Shown: positions 29,743-40,331 of the stretch, piece by piece
Numbering within the stretch: the stretch's first letter is position 1
How the letters are laid out: the number at the start of each line of letters is the position of its first letter
From: Vibrio sp. 16
GTDB taxonomy: Bacteria > Pseudomonadota > Gammaproteobacteria > Enterobacterales > Vibrionaceae
Assembly: GCF_963681195.1 (NCBI RefSeq)
Contig: NZ_OY808997.1
Span: forward strand, 1,674,001-1,738,000
Reading direction: 5' to 3'
Length of the DNA stretch: 64,000 nucleotides
Notes under the pieces: model-generated
What the model was told of the DNA's origin: nothing
Database searches by the model: none
The model's input: only the letters and a program-made list of their open reading frames with translations
Translations under genes and position numbers: made by a program

Positions 29743-30480
29743 ATGGATTACTCTCAACACCAACGCAGTGGATTTGGTTACTTTTTTTATGGCCTCAATC
29801 TCGCCATGCGACCTGGCATTCGACAGTTCGTGCTACTGCCACTTTTGGCCAATGTTATTCTAGTCGGCGGTGCGCTTTTTTATCTTTTTTCGCATTTAGA
29901 CATTTGGATCGAACACCTCATTGGTCAGCTTCCTGAGTTTCTGTCTTGGCTTAGCTACTTATTGTGGCCGTTATTGGTTCTCACCATACTGGCGACGTTC
30001 TCTTATTTCTTTAGCACCCTCGCAAACTTTGTTGCGGCACCGTTTAACGGCTTGCTGGCTGAAAAAGTTGAAGAACACTTAACTCAACAAAAAGTGAATG
30101 AGGATGGCTTGCTCTCCACTATAAAGGACACACCAAGAATCCTCGCTCGTGAATGGCGAAAGCTCGTCTACGTATTGCCAAAAGCAATCGGGCTTTTTTT
30201 ACTGCTGCTAATCCCTGCGCTCGGTCAAACTATTGGCCCCTTTCTTTGGTTTGCTTTTACGGCTTGGATATTGGCCATTCAGTATTGTGATTACCCGTTC
30301 GATAATCACAAGATAAGCTTCAACGACATGCGTAACAATTTGAAACAAAAACAAGGCAAAGCGTATTCATTTGGTGCCTTGGTTAGTATTTTTACGACAA
30401 TCCCTATTCTAAATCTTATTGTGATGCCTGTTGCCGTCTGTGGTGCTACCGCAATGTGGGTTGCAGAGTTCAAAAAGTAA
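29743..30480 (+). CDS. cysZ: Sulfate transporter CysZ
   Basis: This inner membrane sulfate uptake protein feeds cysteine synthesis. The 245 residues contain about four long hydrophobic segments and the FVAAPFNGLLAEKVE and WILAIQYCDYPFDNH family blocks. It lies divergent to zipA and upstream of cysK, as in E. coli, tying sulfate import to the cysteine synthase. Confidence 0.96.
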   Translation: MDYSQHQRSGFGYFFYGLNLAMRPGIRQFVLLPLLANVILVGGALFYLFSHLDIWIEHLIGQLPEFLSWLSYLLWPLLVLTILATFSYFFSTLANFVAAPFNGLLAEKVEEHLTQQKVNEDGLLSTIKDTPRILAREWRKLVYVLPKAIGLFLLLLIPALGQTIGPFLWFAFTAWILAIQYCDYPFDNHKISFNDMRNNLKQKQGKAYSFGALVSIFTTIPILNLIVMPVAVCGATAMWVAEFKK

Positions 30481-30490
30481 TAAACTCAAG

Positions 30491-30520
30491 GGGGCGAATG
30501 CGCATCATTTGCCCCGTTAT
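30491..30520 (+). terminator. Probable terminator of cysZ
   Basis: GGGGC-AATG pairs with CATT-GCCCC (one G-T pair) over a 5-base loop, and the following sequence is T-rich but interrupted. It starts about 10 bases past the cysZ stop. Confidence 0.55.
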
Positions 30521-30677
30521 TCTCTTTTTGCTCAGTACAAGTTCATATCATATAACTTTTTAATCCTTTTCTAGTTTTTTCAGCTGTCCTAATCTCTACC
30601 CAGTCAAATTACAAAGAACAACATGGCTTTGCTGAATCTCATTGTTCAGCGCCACCAAAGAGATGAAGGATCACATC

Positions 30678-31646
30678 ATGAGCAAAATCTACGAAGATAA
30701 CTCGCAAACTATCGGCAACACACCTCTTGTTCGCCTGAACAAAGTCAGCAACGGTAAGGTTCTGGCTAAAGTTGAAGCACGCAACCCAAGCTTCAGCGTT
30801 AAGTGTCGTATTGGCGCAAACATGATTTGGGAAGCGGAAAAAGCTGGCACTCTTAAGCCAGGCGTAGAACTTGTCGAGCCAACAAGTGGTAACACCGGTG
30901 TTGCGCTTGCGTTCGTTGCAGCGGCTCGTGGTTACAAACTGACTCTTACTATGCCTGAATCAATGAGCTTAGAGCGTCGTAAGCTACTCAAAGCACTTGG
31001 TGCTAATCTTGAACTAACAGAAGCTGCGAAAGGTATGAAAGGCGCAATTGCTAAGGCTGAAGAAATCGTAGCTAGCAACCCAGAAAAATACCTATTGCTA
31101 CAACAGTTCAATAACCCAGCTAACCCACAGATTCACGAGAAAACTACTGGTCCTGAAATTTGGGAAGCGACTGACGGTGAAGTGGATGTATTCGTAGCAG
31201 GTGTAGGTACAGGTGGTACATTGACAGGAACAAGCCGCTTTATTAAAGGCGAGAAAGGCAAAAACATTGTTTCTGTTGCGGTTGAACCTGCTGAATCACC
31301 GGTTATCGCACAGGCGCTAGCAGGCGAAGAAATCCAGCCAGCTCCTCACAAAATCCAAGGTATTGGTGCAGGTTTCATTCCTGGCAACCTAGATTTAGAG
31401 CTTATTGACCGAGTTGAAGCAGTGACTTCTGAAGAAGCCATTGCTATGGCAAGACGCCTAATGGAAGAGGAAGGTATTCTTGCAGGTATTTCTTCAGGCG
31501 CTGCTGTCGTTGCGGCGAACCGCCTAGCGGAACTACCTGAATTTGAAGGAAAAACAATTGTTACCGTTCTACCAAGCTCTGGTGAACGTTACCTAAGTAC
31601 AGCACTGTTTGCAGGTATCTTTACCGAGAAAGAAAACCAGCAGTAA
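30678..31646 (+). CDS. cysK: Cysteine synthase A
   Basis: This PLP enzyme makes L-cysteine from O-acetylserine and sulfide. The PLP Lys is in [10 protein letters not shown] near residue 42. The Ser/Thr substrate loop is [11 protein letters not shown] near 68-78, and the phosphate cup is [10 protein letters not shown] near 175. The start at 30678 has AAGGA seven bases before it. An in-frame frame extends 36 bases upstream, but without homology. The 322 residues match E. coli CysK. Upstream is a small hairpin (GCTGAA/TTCAGC). CysB control is likely but no site was fixed. Confidence 0.96.
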   Translation: MSKIYEDNSQTIGNTPLVRLNKVSNGKVLAKVEARNPSFSVKCRIGANMIWEAEKAGTLKPGVELVEPTSGNTGVALAFVAAARGYKLTLTMPESMSLERRKLLKALGANLELTEAAKGMKGAIAKAEEIVASNPEKYLLLQQFNNPANPQIHEKTTGPEIWEATDGEVDVFVAGVGTGGTLTGTSRFIKGEKGKNIVSVAVEPAESPVIAQALAGEEIQPAPHKIQGIGAGFIPGNLDLELIDRVEAVTSEEAIAMARRLMEEEGILAGISSGAAVVAANRLAELPEFEGKTIVTVLPSSGERYLSTALFAGIFTEKENQQ

Positions 31647-31672
31647 TATGTTGTCAAATCAATTTTTCGTCC

Positions 31673-31699
31673 AAAAAAGCCCCATTTAGGGGCTTTTTT
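31673..31699 (+). terminator. Terminator of cysK
   Basis: AAAAAAGCCCC pairs with GGGGCTTTTTT (31673-31683 with 31689-31699), loop ATTTA. Perfect stem with a T tail. Confidence 0.95.
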
Positions 31700-31946
31700 G
31701 TTGATCCTCGCCACACCTTTGGTAATATCAGGGCAGTTTTATTTTTAGCTTCAAAATAAAAAAGCTAACTACGTATTTATGTCGTTCGTGAGATTGAACA
31801 CAGATTCAAATCACAAACGGAAAATTTACAACCAGTATCAGTTCTGACACGAAATGAACGTTGTGCGCCTAGCAGAATAGGACATTTACGGTTAAGCTAG
31901 TCTGGTTAAGAAACTATCAAAATATAAATCAATTGGGGTATATAAC

Positions 31947-32204
31947 ATGTACGAGAAGCAAGTAGAAATCACTGCAGAAAACGGTCTTCACACTCGTCCA
32001 GCTGCACAGTTCGTTAAAGAAGCTAAAGCATTCGACGCGGACATCACTGTGACTTCTAACGGCAAAAGCGCTAGCGCAAAGAGCCTATTCAAACTACAAA
32101 CTCTAGGCCTAGTTAAAGGTACAGTAGTTTCTATCTCAGCTGAGGGCCCACAAGCTCAGCAAGCTGTAGACCACCTAGTTGCTCTAATGGACCAACTACA
32201 CTAA
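31947..32204 (+). CDS. ptsH: Phosphocarrier protein HPr
   Basis: This 85-residue cytoplasmic phosphocarrier accepts phosphate from enzyme I on His15 ([11 protein letters not shown]) and passes it to sugar-specific EIIA domains. Ser46 (SAKSLFKL) is present as in other HPr. It is first in ptsH-ptsI-crr. A 13-bp hairpin separates it from ptsI. ATG and length agree with the family. Confidence 0.98.
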   Translation: MYEKQVEITAENGLHTRPAAQFVKEAKAFDADITVTSNGKSASAKSLFKLQTLGLVKGTVVSISAEGPQAQQAVDHLVALMDQLH

Positions 32205-32220
32205 TCCGGTCTTCTATTTT

Positions 32221-32252
32221 CAAAGCCATTTTGTGAAAGCAAAATGGCTTTG
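32221..32252 (+). promoter_or_regulatory. ptsH-ptsI intercistronic stem-loop
   Basis: A perfect 13-bp stem, CAAAGCCATTTTG (32221-32233) with CAAAATGGCTTTG (32240-32252), has a 6-base loop. Flanking CTATTT/AAATAG can extend it. It has no T tail directly after, so it probably acts as an attenuating or mRNA-protecting stem that gives more HPr than enzyme I. Confidence 0.7.
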
Positions 32253-32343
32253 TTGGAAATAGAGCAAAATTTGAGCTACAAATTATCGTTAGCGCATCCA
32301 TTATTTCTCCCGTTTTTAAAGTTGACCAACTTAAGGTAAGGCT

Positions 32344-34068
32344 ATGATTTCAGGCATCCTAGCATCTCCTGGTATTGCAATTGGTAAAGCACTACTACTT
32401 CAAGAAGATGAAATTGTCCTAAACACAAACACCATTTCTGATGATCAAGTTGAAGCAGAAGTTCAGCGTTTCTTTGACGCACGCAACAAATCTGCTGCAC
32501 AGCTAGAAACTGTTAAACAGAAAGCACTTGAAACCTTCGGTGAAGAAAAAGAAGCGATCTTTGAAGGTCACATCATGCTTCTTGAAGACGAAGAGCTAGA
32601 GGAAGAAATCCTAGCACTAATCAAAAACGACAAGATGACCGCTGATCACGCGATTCACACAGTGATCGAAGAGCAAGCGTCTGCTCTTGAGTCTCTTGAC
32701 GACGAATACCTAAAAGAACGTGCAACAGATATCCGCGATATCGGCACGCGCTTTGTTAAAAACGCACTAGGCATCAACATTGTTTCTCTAAGCGATATCA
32801 ATGAAGAAGTTATCCTAGTGGCTTACGACCTAACGCCATCTGAAACTGCACAGATCAACCTAGACTACGTTCTTGGTTTTGCTTGTGACATCGGCGGTCG
32901 TACTTCTCACACTTCAATCATGGCTCGCTCTCTTGAGCTTCCAGCTATCGTTGGTACTAACGACATCACTAAGCAAGTTAAGAATGGCGATATGCTGATT
33001 CTTGATGCGATGAACAACAAGATCGTTATCAACCCATCTGAAGCAGAGCTAGAAGAAGCGAAAGCAGTTAAAGCGGCATTCGTTGCTGAAAAAGAAGAGC
33101 TAGCTAAGCTGAAAGATCTTCACGCAGAAACTCTAGACGGTCACCGTGTAGAAGTTTGCGGTAACATCGGTACAGTAAAAGACTGTGACGGTATCATCCG
33201 TAACGGCGGCGAAGGCGTTGGTCTGTACCGTACTGAATTCCTATTCATGGACCGTGATGCTCTACCTACTGAAGACGAGCAGTACCAAGCGTACAAAGAA
33301 GTTGCAGAAGCAATGAACGGTGAATCAGTAATCATCCGTACAATGGACATCGGTGGTGACAAAGATCTTCCATACATGGATCTTCCACAAGAGATGAACC
33401 CATTCCTAGGCTGGCGCGCTGTACGTATCAGCTTAGATCGTCGTGAAATTCTTCGTGACCAGCTACGCGGTATCCTACGTGCATCTGCACACGGTAAGCT
33501 TCGCATCATGTTCCCAATGATCATCTCTGTTGAGGAAATCCGTGAACTGAAGAAAGCAATCGAAGAGTACAAAGCTGAACTTCGCGCAGAAGGCCACGCA
33601 TTCGACGAGAACATCGAAATCGGTGTAATGGTTGAGACTCCAGCAGCTGCTGCAATTGCGCACCACCTAGCGAAAGAAGTAGCCTTCTTCTCTATCGGTA
33701 CTAACGACCTGACTCAGTACACGCTGGCAGTAGACCGTGGTAACGAGATGATTTCTCACCTATACAACCCACTATCTCCAGCAGTGCTGACGGTAATCAA
33801 GCAGGTTATCGATGCATCTCACGCGGAAGGCAAATGGACAGGTATGTGTGGTGAGCTAGCAGGCGACGAGCGCGCAACGCTTCTACTTCTAGGTATGGGT
33901 CTAGATGAGTTCTCTATGAGCGGCATCTCTATCCCTAAAGTGAAGAAAGTTATCCGTAACTCTAACTTCGCAGAAGTGAAAGCGATGGCAGAAGAAGCGC
34001 TTTCTCTACCAACAGCGGCAGAAATCGAAGCTGTTGTAGAAAAATTCATCGCTGAGAAAACTCAATAA
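32344..34068 (+). CDS. ptsI: PTS enzyme I (phosphoenolpyruvate-protein phosphotransferase)
   Basis: Enzyme I takes phosphate from PEP onto His189 ([13 protein letters not shown]) and passes it to HPr. The PEP-binding TIM-barrel half carries [12 protein letters not shown], Cys502 in GMCGELAGD and [14 protein letters not shown]. The length is 574 residues, about E. coli's 575. The second gene of the operon follows ptsH after 139 bases. Leucine codons are strongly biased to CTA and CTT, as in other highly expressed genes of this window (leuS, miaB). Confidence 0.98.
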   Translation: MISGILASPGIAIGKALLLQEDEIVLNTNTISDDQVEAEVQRFFDARNKSAAQLETVKQKALETFGEEKEAIFEGHIMLLEDEELEEEILALIKNDKMTADHAIHTVIEEQASALESLDDEYLKERATDIRDIGTRFVKNALGINIVSLSDINEEVILVAYDLTPSETAQINLDYVLGFACDIGGRTSHTSIMARSLELPAIVGTNDITKQVKNGDMLILDAMNNKIVINPSEAELEEAKAVKAAFVAEKEELAKLKDLHAETLDGHRVEVCGNIGTVKDCDGIIRNGGEGVGLYRTEFLFMDRDALPTEDEQYQAYKEVAEAMNGESVIIRTMDIGGDKDLPYMDLPQEMNPFLGWRAVRISLDRREILRDQLRGILRASAHGKLRIMFPMIISVEEIRELKKAIEEYKAELRAEGHAFDENIEIGVMVETPAAAAIAHHLAKEVAFFSIGTNDLTQYTLAVDRGNEMISHLYNPLSPAVLTVIKQVIDASHAEGKWTGMCGELAGDERATLLLLGMGLDEFSMSGISIPKVKKVIRNSNFAEVKAMAEEALSLPTAAEIEAVVEKFIAEKTQ

Positions 34069-34083
34069 TCGACGAATTCCAAT

Positions 34084-34114
34084 GAGATAGACGGTAAAAA
34101 AAGTCGTCTATCTC
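34084..34114 (+). promoter_or_regulatory. ptsI-crr intercistronic stem-loop
   Basis: A perfect 10-bp stem, GAGATAGACG (34084-34093) with CGTCTATCTC (34105-34114), has an A-rich 11-base loop. Just downstream TATAAT at 34130-34135 could be the -10 of a crr promoter, though no good -35 is seen. Confidence 0.6.
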
Positions 34115-34173
34115 GTAAGATTGGTATACTATAATTCGACAGAATTAAATAAAAACGTTAGGAGCATGACACA

Positions 34174-34683
34174 ATGGGTCTGTTTGACAAACTTAAGAAG
34201 CTAGTATCTGACGACAGCGCTGACGCGGGTGCAATCGAAATTATCGCACCTCTATCTGGTGAAATCGTAAACATCGAAGATGTGCCAGATGTTGTTTTCG
34301 CTGAGAAAATCGTTGGTGATGGTATTGCTATCAAACCTGCTGGTAACAAAATGGTAGCTCCTGTAAACGGTACTATCGGTAAGATCTTCGAGACTAACCA
34401 CGCGTTTTCTATCGAATCTGACGACGGCGTTGAGCTATTCGTTCACTTCGGTATCGACACAGTTGAGCTAAAAGGCGAAGGCTTCAAGCGTATCGCTGAA
34501 GAAGGTCAAACTGTTAAAGCTGGCGACACTATCATCGAATTCGATCTAGCTCTTCTAGAAGAGAAGGCAAAATCGACTCTTACTCCAGTTGTTATCTCTA
34601 ACATGGACGAAATCAAAGAGCTGAACAAGCTTTCTGGTTCTGTAACTGTTGGTGAAACTCCAGTTCTACGTGTAACTAAGTAA
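34174..34683 (+). CDS. crr: Glucose-specific PTS enzyme IIA
   Basis: This 169-residue soluble EIIA(Glc) relays phosphate to IICB proteins, excludes non-PTS sugars when dephosphorylated and activates adenylate cyclase when phosphorylated. The phosphorylated His91 lies in [17 protein letters not shown] and its partner in [10 protein letters not shown]. The length is the same as E. coli. It is the last gene of the pts operon, after a stem-loop. GGAGCATG provides the ribosome site. Confidence 0.97.
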   Translation: MGLFDKLKKLVSDDSADAGAIEIIAPLSGEIVNIEDVPDVVFAEKIVGDGIAIKPAGNKMVAPVNGTIGKIFETNHAFSIESDDGVELFVHFGIDTVELKGEGFKRIAEEGQTVKAGDTIIEFDLALLEEKAKSTLTPVVISNMDEIKELNKLSGSVTVGETPVLRVTK

Positions 34684-34702
34684 TTATCACTTAGCAAACA
34701 CC

Positions 34703-34731
34703 AAAAAACGCAGCTCATGGCTGCGTTTTTT
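34703..34731 (+). terminator. Terminator of the pts operon
   Basis: AAAAAACGCAGC pairs with GCTGCGTTTTTT around a short loop. Perfect GC core and T tail about 20 bases past the crr stop. It also faces the end of the converging ubiF. Confidence 0.93.
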
Positions 34732-34754
34732 ATTGGCTGTGATTCAGGCAAAAG

Positions 34755-35933
34755 TCACTTTAGGCCCAGAGCGTACCTTAACACTTGCGCTTTAAGTGGT
34801 CCTGCATTTTCGGCAATCTTTAAAGCCGCATTGCGAACCAATTTTAGTGGCGTAATGTCGTTACTAAAGCTTTTGTAGAAGAAATCCATACCAGATTGCA
34901 TCAGCAAGTTATCCGGACGACGCTTTCGTTCATATAAGCGAAGTAGCTCATCTGACAAAGCCTCTTTCCCTTGCGTCACCTCAAGCAGTACTTCCACATC
35001 TTTAAAGCCAAGGTTTACACCCTGCCCCGCTAGTGGGTTGATGGTATGAGCCGAATCACCAACCAGCACACACCGATTCGCCGAGTAGCATTGAGCATGA
35101 CGGCGAGTTAACGGAAATGAACCAGATTGAAGCACCTTAATATCCCCCAATTCTTGAGGGAAATGGGCGAGTACTTCATCACGAAGCTTATCTAAAGACA
35201 TTGCCGCCAAGCGCTTAATCCGGCCTGGTGAGTCATACCAAACAAGCGACCCTTGAGGTGTCTCACCTCTTTCGTTCTTCAACGAAGCAAGAGGCAAAAA
35301 AGAGCGAGGACCTGATGGAGTAAACTGCTGCCAGGTAATGTCTTGCTGTGGTAATTGCGTCTCCACATTAATGAGCATGCAATGCTGACGATAATCCCAA
35401 GCAGTCACACCAATACCCGCAAGCTGACGCACTTTTGAGTTCGCGCCATCGGCACCCACCGTCAAATCAGCACTCAACTCGGTGCCAGATGCCAGTTTGA
35501 TCCGATTCGTATCACCAAACTCAATATCATCGAGCCTATCAGGGCAATACAAAGTAATGTTCTGATACTGCTCCAATTGCTGCCAAAGGCCAAGTTGAAT
35601 CAATCGATTCTCGATGATAAACCCTAACTGATCCATCTCTAATGAGTCTGCATGGAAACGCGTTCGGCACTCTGGGTGCTCCCACGTTTCCAGTCGGCGA
35701 TAAGGGCAAACGCGCATCTGTTTGATCGCATCCCACGCTCCAAGCTGCTCCAATATAGAAACAGAATGCTCGGAAATTGCCGAGACGCGTATATCAAGCG
35801 GCTGCTCAGGAGAAAATGACTTGGGCGCAGCACCTTCCACTACGGCCACTTGCCTGCCCTGCTTAGCAAAACCAATAGCGATAGCGGCCCCCACCATGCC
35901 TCCACCGATAACGGCAACATCAAACTTGCTCAT
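34755..35933 (-). CDS. ubiF: Ubiquinone biosynthesis FAD hydroxylase UbiF
   Basis: The FAD-dependent monooxygenase hydroxylates 2-octaprenyl-3-methyl-6-methoxy-1,4-benzoquinol in ubiquinone synthesis. It has GGGMVGAAIAIG at residues 9-20, ADLTVGADGANSKVRQL near 160 and VGDSAHTINPLAGQGVNLGFKD near 290. All three are diagnostic of the UbiF/UbiH/UbiI group. I assign UbiF from overall pattern and from its position beside miaB, not from a search. I use the ATG at 35933 directly before the FAD motif. Upstream in-frame ATG codons exist at 35960 and 36041 but would add a non-conserved leader. It is divergent from miaB. Confidence 0.88.
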   Translation of the reverse strand: MSKFDVAVIGGGMVGAAIAIGFAKQGRQVAVVEGAAPKSFSPEQPLDIRVSAISEHSVSILEQLGAWDAIKQMRVCPYRRLETWEHPECRTRFHADSLEMDQLGFIIENRLIQLGLWQQLEQYQNITLYCPDRLDDIEFGDTNRIKLASGTELSADLTVGADGANSKVRQLAGIGVTAWDYRQHCMLINVETQLPQQDITWQQFTPSGPRSFLPLASLKNERGETPQGSLVWYDSPGRIKRLAAMSLDKLRDEVLAHFPQELGDIKVLQSGSFPLTRRHAQCYSANRCVLVGDSAHTINPLAGQGVNLGFKDVEVLLEVTQGKEALSDELLRLYERKRRPDNLLMQSGMDFFYKSFSNDITPLKLVRNAALKIAENAGPLKAQVLRYALGLK

Positions 35934-36222
35934 ATTTCGCACTTCAATTGATTGATTCATTGACTGTTTTTCATTGTACGTTTTCATTACTAAAATGTAA
36001 CTAAAAACCTCACCCTCTATCTGGGTAAACCCCTTGTACAATATGGGGTTTAACTGATTTCAAGCCAGCACTAGTCAGGTGGTTTTGAAAGCAGTACAAT
36101 ACGCCGCTTACCGCCGTGAGGGCGGCTAAAAAACAGTCACAAAACCGACCATGTTTTGATGATTTACTGGAAACATTGGGCGATTTGCTCCCTTAATTTA
36201 AACTAACGATCGAGCGAACAAC

Positions 36223-37647
36223 ATGAGTAAAAAACTGCTAATTAAAACCTGGGGTTGCCAGATGAACGAATACGATTCATCGAAAATGGCAGATCTAATG
36301 AACGCGGCTAATGGCTACGAGCTTACAGAAGAACCAGAAGAAGCAGACGTACTACTACTGAATACCTGTTCTATCCGCGAAAAAGCACAAGAGAAGGTAT
36401 TCCATCAGCTAGGTCGTTGGAAAACTCTTAAAGATAAAAAGCCAGGCGTTGTTATCGGCGTTGGTGGTTGTGTTGCCACCCAAGAAGGCGATCACATTCG
36501 TGAACGAGCACCGTTTGTCGACGTAATCTTCGGCCCCCAAACTCTTCACCGTCTTCCTGAGATGATCAAACAGTCTCAATCAGACGAAGCGCCTGTAATG
36601 GACATCTCTTTCCCAGAGATCGAAAAGTTTGACCGCCTGCCAGAGCCTCGTGCTGAAGGGGCTACCGCATTCGTTTCTATCATGGAAGGCTGTTCTAAAT
36701 ACTGTACTTACTGCGTGGTACCTTACACTCGCGGTGAAGAAGTTAGCCGTCCAATGGATGACGTCCTGTTCGAGATTGCTCAACTAGCAGAGCAAGGCGT
36801 ACGTGAAGTTAACCTACTAGGTCAAAACGTAAACGCATACCGTGGTCCTATGCATGATGGTGACATCTGTAGCTTTGCTGAACTGCTTCGCTTAGTAGCG
36901 TCTATTGATGGTATTGATCGTATTCGCTTCACAACTAGCCACCCGCTTGAGTTTACTGACGACATCATTGCCGTCTACGAAGATACGCCAGAGCTAGTGA
37001 GCTTCCTGCACCTACCAGTACAAAGTGGTAGTGACCGTATTCTTACGATGATGAAGCGTCCACACACAGCCATCGAATACAAATCGATCATTCGTAAGCT
37101 ACGTAAAGCGCGCCCTGATATTCAAATCAGCTCTGACTTCATTGTGGGCTTCCCAGGTGAAACGGCAAAAGATCACCAAGACACAATGAAGCTAATCAAA
37201 GACGTTGATTTCGATATGAGCTTCAGCTTTATCTTCTCACCACGTCCAGGTACGCCAGCGGCAGACTACCCATGTGACGTGCCAGAGCAAGAGAAAAAAG
37301 AGCGCCTATACGAGCTTCAACAAACCATCAACGCACAAGCAATGCGTTACTCTCGCCTAATGTTAGGCACCGAACAGCGCGTACTGGTCGAAGGTCCATC
37401 GAAAAAGAATCTAATGGAGCTTCGCGCTCGTACAGAGAACAACCGCGTGGTTAACTTCGAAGGCAGCGCTGACCTCATCGGTCAATTTGTTGATGTGAAA
37501 ATCACAGACGTGTTTGCCAACTCATTACGTGGCGAATTGGTTCGTACAGAGAAAGACATGGATCTGCGCAGCATCATTTCACCAACACAAATGATGGCGA
37601 AAACCAAGCGAGAAGACGAGCTAGGTGTAGCAACCTTTACGCCTTAG
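36223..37647 (+). CDS. miaB: tRNA-2-methylthio-N6-dimethylallyladenosine synthase
   Basis: This radical SAM methylthiotransferase adds a methylthio group to i6A37 in tRNAs reading UNN codons. The N-terminal UPF0004 domain has Cys residues in [21 protein letters not shown] and GGCVATQ. The radical SAM motif is [16 protein letters not shown] near 155-170, and the TRAM domain is at the end. The 474 residues match E. coli. In-line ybeZ, ybeY, corC and lnt follow, as in E. coli. The tRNA-Tyr substrates are encoded at 62.6-63.2 kb in this window. Confidence 0.97.
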   Translation: MSKKLLIKTWGCQMNEYDSSKMADLMNAANGYELTEEPEEADVLLLNTCSIREKAQEKVFHQLGRWKTLKDKKPGVVIGVGGCVATQEGDHIRERAPFVDVIFGPQTLHRLPEMIKQSQSDEAPVMDISFPEIEKFDRLPEPRAEGATAFVSIMEGCSKYCTYCVVPYTRGEEVSRPMDDVLFEIAQLAEQGVREVNLLGQNVNAYRGPMHDGDICSFAELLRLVASIDGIDRIRFTTSHPLEFTDDIIAVYEDTPELVSFLHLPVQSGSDRILTMMKRPHTAIEYKSIIRKLRKARPDIQISSDFIVGFPGETAKDHQDTMKLIKDVDFDMSFSFIFSPRPGTPAADYPCDVPEQEKKERLYELQQTINAQAMRYSRLMLGTEQRVLVEGPSKKNLMELRARTENNRVVNFEGSADLIGQFVDVKITDVFANSLRGELVRTEKDMDLRSIISPTQMMAKTKREDELGVATFTP

Positions 37648-37743
37648 GCTTGAAAATGCCTTTCTAAGTGACCATCTTAGATAAGGTATATATGATCATT
37701 GGCAGTCCGGTCTCAATCGGGCTGCCATAAATGAGAGGCAACT

Positions 37744-38850
37744 TTGAGCAATAAAATTGTTACTTTAGAAATTAATCTAGAACCTTCTGATAACCGTCGC
37801 CTAGCCAGTCTTTGCGGCCCATTCGACGACAACATCAAACATCTTGAGCGCCGTCTCGGTGTTGAAATTAGCTATCGCGGTAACTTCTTTACCATCGTAG
37901 GTAAACCGCATACTTCTGCTGCTGCACTCGAAATCATCAAAACGCTTTACGTCAATACGGCGCCTGTTCGCGGTAATATTCCTGATATCGAACCCGATGA
38001 AATCCATCTAGCGATCAAAGAAACAGGCGTATTAGAACAAAACACCGAATCTGAGTTTGAACACGGTAAAGAAGTGTTCATCAAAACAAAGAAAGGCGTC
38101 ATTAAGCCACGGACACCGAACCAAGGTCAGTACCTGATGAACATGGTCACTCATGACATCTCTTTCGGTATTGGTCCTGCCGGTACAGGTAAAACTTACC
38201 TTGCTGTCGCAGCAGCCGTTGACGCATTAGAGCGACAAGAAATTCGCCGAATCCTCTTGACTCGCCCAGCGGTTGAGGCGGGTGAAAAACTCGGTTTCCT
38301 GCCCGGTGATTTGAGCCAAAAGGTAGACCCATACCTTCGTCCACTATACGACGCCTTATTTGAAATGCTAGGCTTCGAAAAAGTAGAGAAACTGATTGAA
38401 CGTAACGTGATTGAAGTGGCACCGCTCGCCTACATGCGCGGTCGAACTCTTAACGATGCCTTTATCATCTTGGACGAGAGCCAGAACACCACTGTTGAAC
38501 AGATGAAGATGTTCTTAACGCGTATCGGCTTTAACTCACGTGCGGTCATTACTGGTGACATCACTCAGATCGATTTACCGCGAGGCGCAAAATCAGGTCT
38601 TCGTCACGCTATCGAAGTATTAAGTGAAGTGGATGATATAAGCTTCAACTTCTTCCAAGCTGACGATGTCGTGCGTCACCCTGTTGTGGCACGAATTGTA
38701 AACGCCTACGAAAAGTGGGAAGCGCAAGACCAAAAAGAACGTAAAGAGTTCGAGAAAAAGCGTCGTGAAGAGCGAGAAGCGAAGCTACTAGAAACCGCAA
38801 AAGCGGAGCTCTCGAAGCAAGTTCAAGCCGAAGTATCGGAAGGTAAATAA
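37744..38850 (+). CDS. ybeZ: PhoH-like ATPase YbeZ
   Basis: The 368-residue cytoplasmic ATPase has an N-terminal KH-like part. The Walker [14 protein letters not shown] is near 145-157 and the DEAD-like Walker [12 protein letters not shown] near 240. The C-terminal tail is Lys/Glu-rich and coiled. It is the partner of YbeY in rRNA maturation. The start is TTG at 37744, in the conserved frame with GAGGCAAC upstream. The stop overlaps the ybeY ATG by one base (TAATG), so the two are tightly coupled. Confidence 0.94.
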   Translation: MSNKIVTLEINLEPSDNRRLASLCGPFDDNIKHLERRLGVEISYRGNFFTIVGKPHTSAAALEIIKTLYVNTAPVRGNIPDIEPDEIHLAIKETGVLEQNTESEFEHGKEVFIKTKKGVIKPRTPNQGQYLMNMVTHDISFGIGPAGTGKTYLAVAAAVDALERQEIRRILLTRPAVEAGEKLGFLPGDLSQKVDPYLRPLYDALFEMLGFEKVEKLIERNVIEVAPLAYMRGRTLNDAFIILDESQNTTVEQMKMFLTRIGFNSRAVITGDITQIDLPRGAKSGLRHAIEVLSEVDDISFNFFQADDVVRHPVVARIVNAYEKWEAQDQKERKEFEKKRREEREAKLLETAKAELSKQVQAEVSEGK

Positions 38851-39314
38851 TGACTATTGAACTCGACTTACAATTTGCAGTCGAAAGCAATGAAGGCCTC
38901 CCAACAGAGCAGGACTTTCAAACCTGGCTAGACAAGACCATCATCCCATTTCAACAGGATGCAGAGCTTACGATCAGGATTGTAGACGAAGAAGAAAGCC
39001 ATCAACTTAACCACGAGTATCGTGGAAAAGATAAACCAACCAATGTGCTCTCTTTTCCTTTCGAAGTGCCACCAGGCATTGAGATAAATCTGTTGGGTGA
39101 CCTGATTATTTGTAAGCAAGTCGTCGAGCGTGAAGCACAAGAGCAAAATAAACCTCTGCTTGCTCACTGGGCGCATATGGTTGTACATGGCAGTCTGCAT
39201 CTGCTAGGTTATGATCATATCGAGGATGACGAAGCCGAAGAGATGGAGTCACTCGAAACCGAAATCATGCAAGAGATGGGCTTTGAAGACCCATACTTAG
39301 CTGAGAAACAGTAA
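38850..39314 (+). CDS. ybeY: Endoribonuclease YbeY
   Basis: This zinc-dependent RNase works in 16S rRNA 3'-end maturation and ribosome quality control. The defining [11 protein letters not shown] motif (His ligands) is near residues 113-123, with [17 protein letters not shown] near 53-69. The length is 154 residues. Its start overlaps the ybeZ stop. corC follows after 79 bases. Confidence 0.96.
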   Translation: MTIELDLQFAVESNEGLPTEQDFQTWLDKTIIPFQQDAELTIRIVDEEESHQLNHEYRGKDKPTNVLSFPFEVPPGIEINLLGDLIICKQVVEREAQEQNKPLLAHWAHMVVHGSLHLLGYDHIEDDEAEEMESLETEIMQEMGFEDPYLAEKQ

Positions 39315-39393
39315 CATAGCGCCACTTCAACATCGCTCTATGTTACGAACGTGTGCTATCACACTTCTGATAGCGTTACTTAAATGAGAAACA

Positions 39394-40293
39394 ATGAACG
39401 AAGATAATTCGCCCTCTTCTCTAGAAGGTAAGAAAGAAAAATCTGAAGGTCCGAGTAGAAAGTCCTTCTTCGGACGCCTAGGTCAACTTTTCCAAGGTGA
39501 ACCAAAAGATCGCCAAGAGCTCGTGGAAGTGTTCCGCGACTCTGAAGAGAATGACCTAATCGACCATGACACTCGCGATATGCTCGAAGGTGTGATGGAG
39601 ATTTCTGAAATGCGAGTGCGTGACATCATGATCCCACGCTCGCAAATGGTCACCGTTGACCGAAGCGACGATTTAGACGCTCTAGTTAACCTGATTACTG
39701 ATGCGCAACACTCGCGCTACCCAGTCATCAGCGAAGACAAAGACCATGTAGAAGGTATTCTGTTAGCGAAGGACTTACTTAAATATTTAGGCTCTCAAAG
39801 TGCGCCGTTTGATATCGAACAAGTTATCCGCCCTGCGGTGGTTGTTCCTGAAAGTAAGCGTGTCGATCGTTTACTCAAGGAGTTCCGAGAGGAACGCTAT
39901 CATATGGCGATTGTGGTCGATGAGTTTGGCGGTGTATCTGGTCTTGTCACTATCGAAGATATCCTCGAAGAAATCGTTGGTGATATCGAAGATGAATTTG
40001 ATGATGAAGAACAACTAGACATTCGCAAGCTCAGCAAACATACGTTTGCCGTGAAAGCGCTCACGACCATTGAAGAGTTCAACGAAACCTTCAATACGTC
40101 GTTCAGCGATGACGAAGTCGATACGGTAGGTGGCATGGTCATGACTGCTTTTGGTCATCTTCCTTCGCGTGGGGAAGTGGTCGAGATTGAGCAGTACAGC
40201 TTCAAAGTCACCTCTGCAGACAACCGTCGAGTGCTACAACTTCAAGTCACCATTCCTGACGAAGAGTCTCTTCCGGAACCAACCGAAGAGTAA
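39394..40293 (+). CDS. corC: CorC/YbeX-family CBS protein
   Basis: The 299-residue cytoplasmic protein has two CBS domains (about 70-190) and a C-terminal transporter-associated CorC_HlyC domain. Family blocks are [12 protein letters not shown] near 71-82, [15 protein letters not shown] and [23 protein letters not shown]. It is linked to Mg/Co efflux and, in E. coli as YbeX, to rRNA metabolism. It lies between ybeY and lnt as in E. coli. Confidence 0.94.
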   Translation: MNEDNSPSSLEGKKEKSEGPSRKSFFGRLGQLFQGEPKDRQELVEVFRDSEENDLIDHDTRDMLEGVMEISEMRVRDIMIPRSQMVTVDRSDDLDALVNLITDAQHSRYPVISEDKDHVEGILLAKDLLKYLGSQSAPFDIEQVIRPAVVVPESKRVDRLLKEFREERYHMAIVVDEFGGVSGLVTIEDILEEIVGDIEDEFDDEEQLDIRKLSKHTFAVKALTTIEEFNETFNTSFSDDEVDTVGGMVMTAFGHLPSRGEVVEIEQYSFKVTSADNRRVLQLQVTIPDEESLPEPTEE

Positions 40294-40331
40294 CGCTAAT
40301 TTCCCTCAGGGGATATTCAGAAAAGATAACG

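Noticed and set aside
33141..33614. 157-codon minus-strand frame across ptsI
   Set aside because: Ser/Arg-rich composition from reverse reading of a codon-biased gene. The plus strand encodes enzyme I with intact active-site His and Cys.
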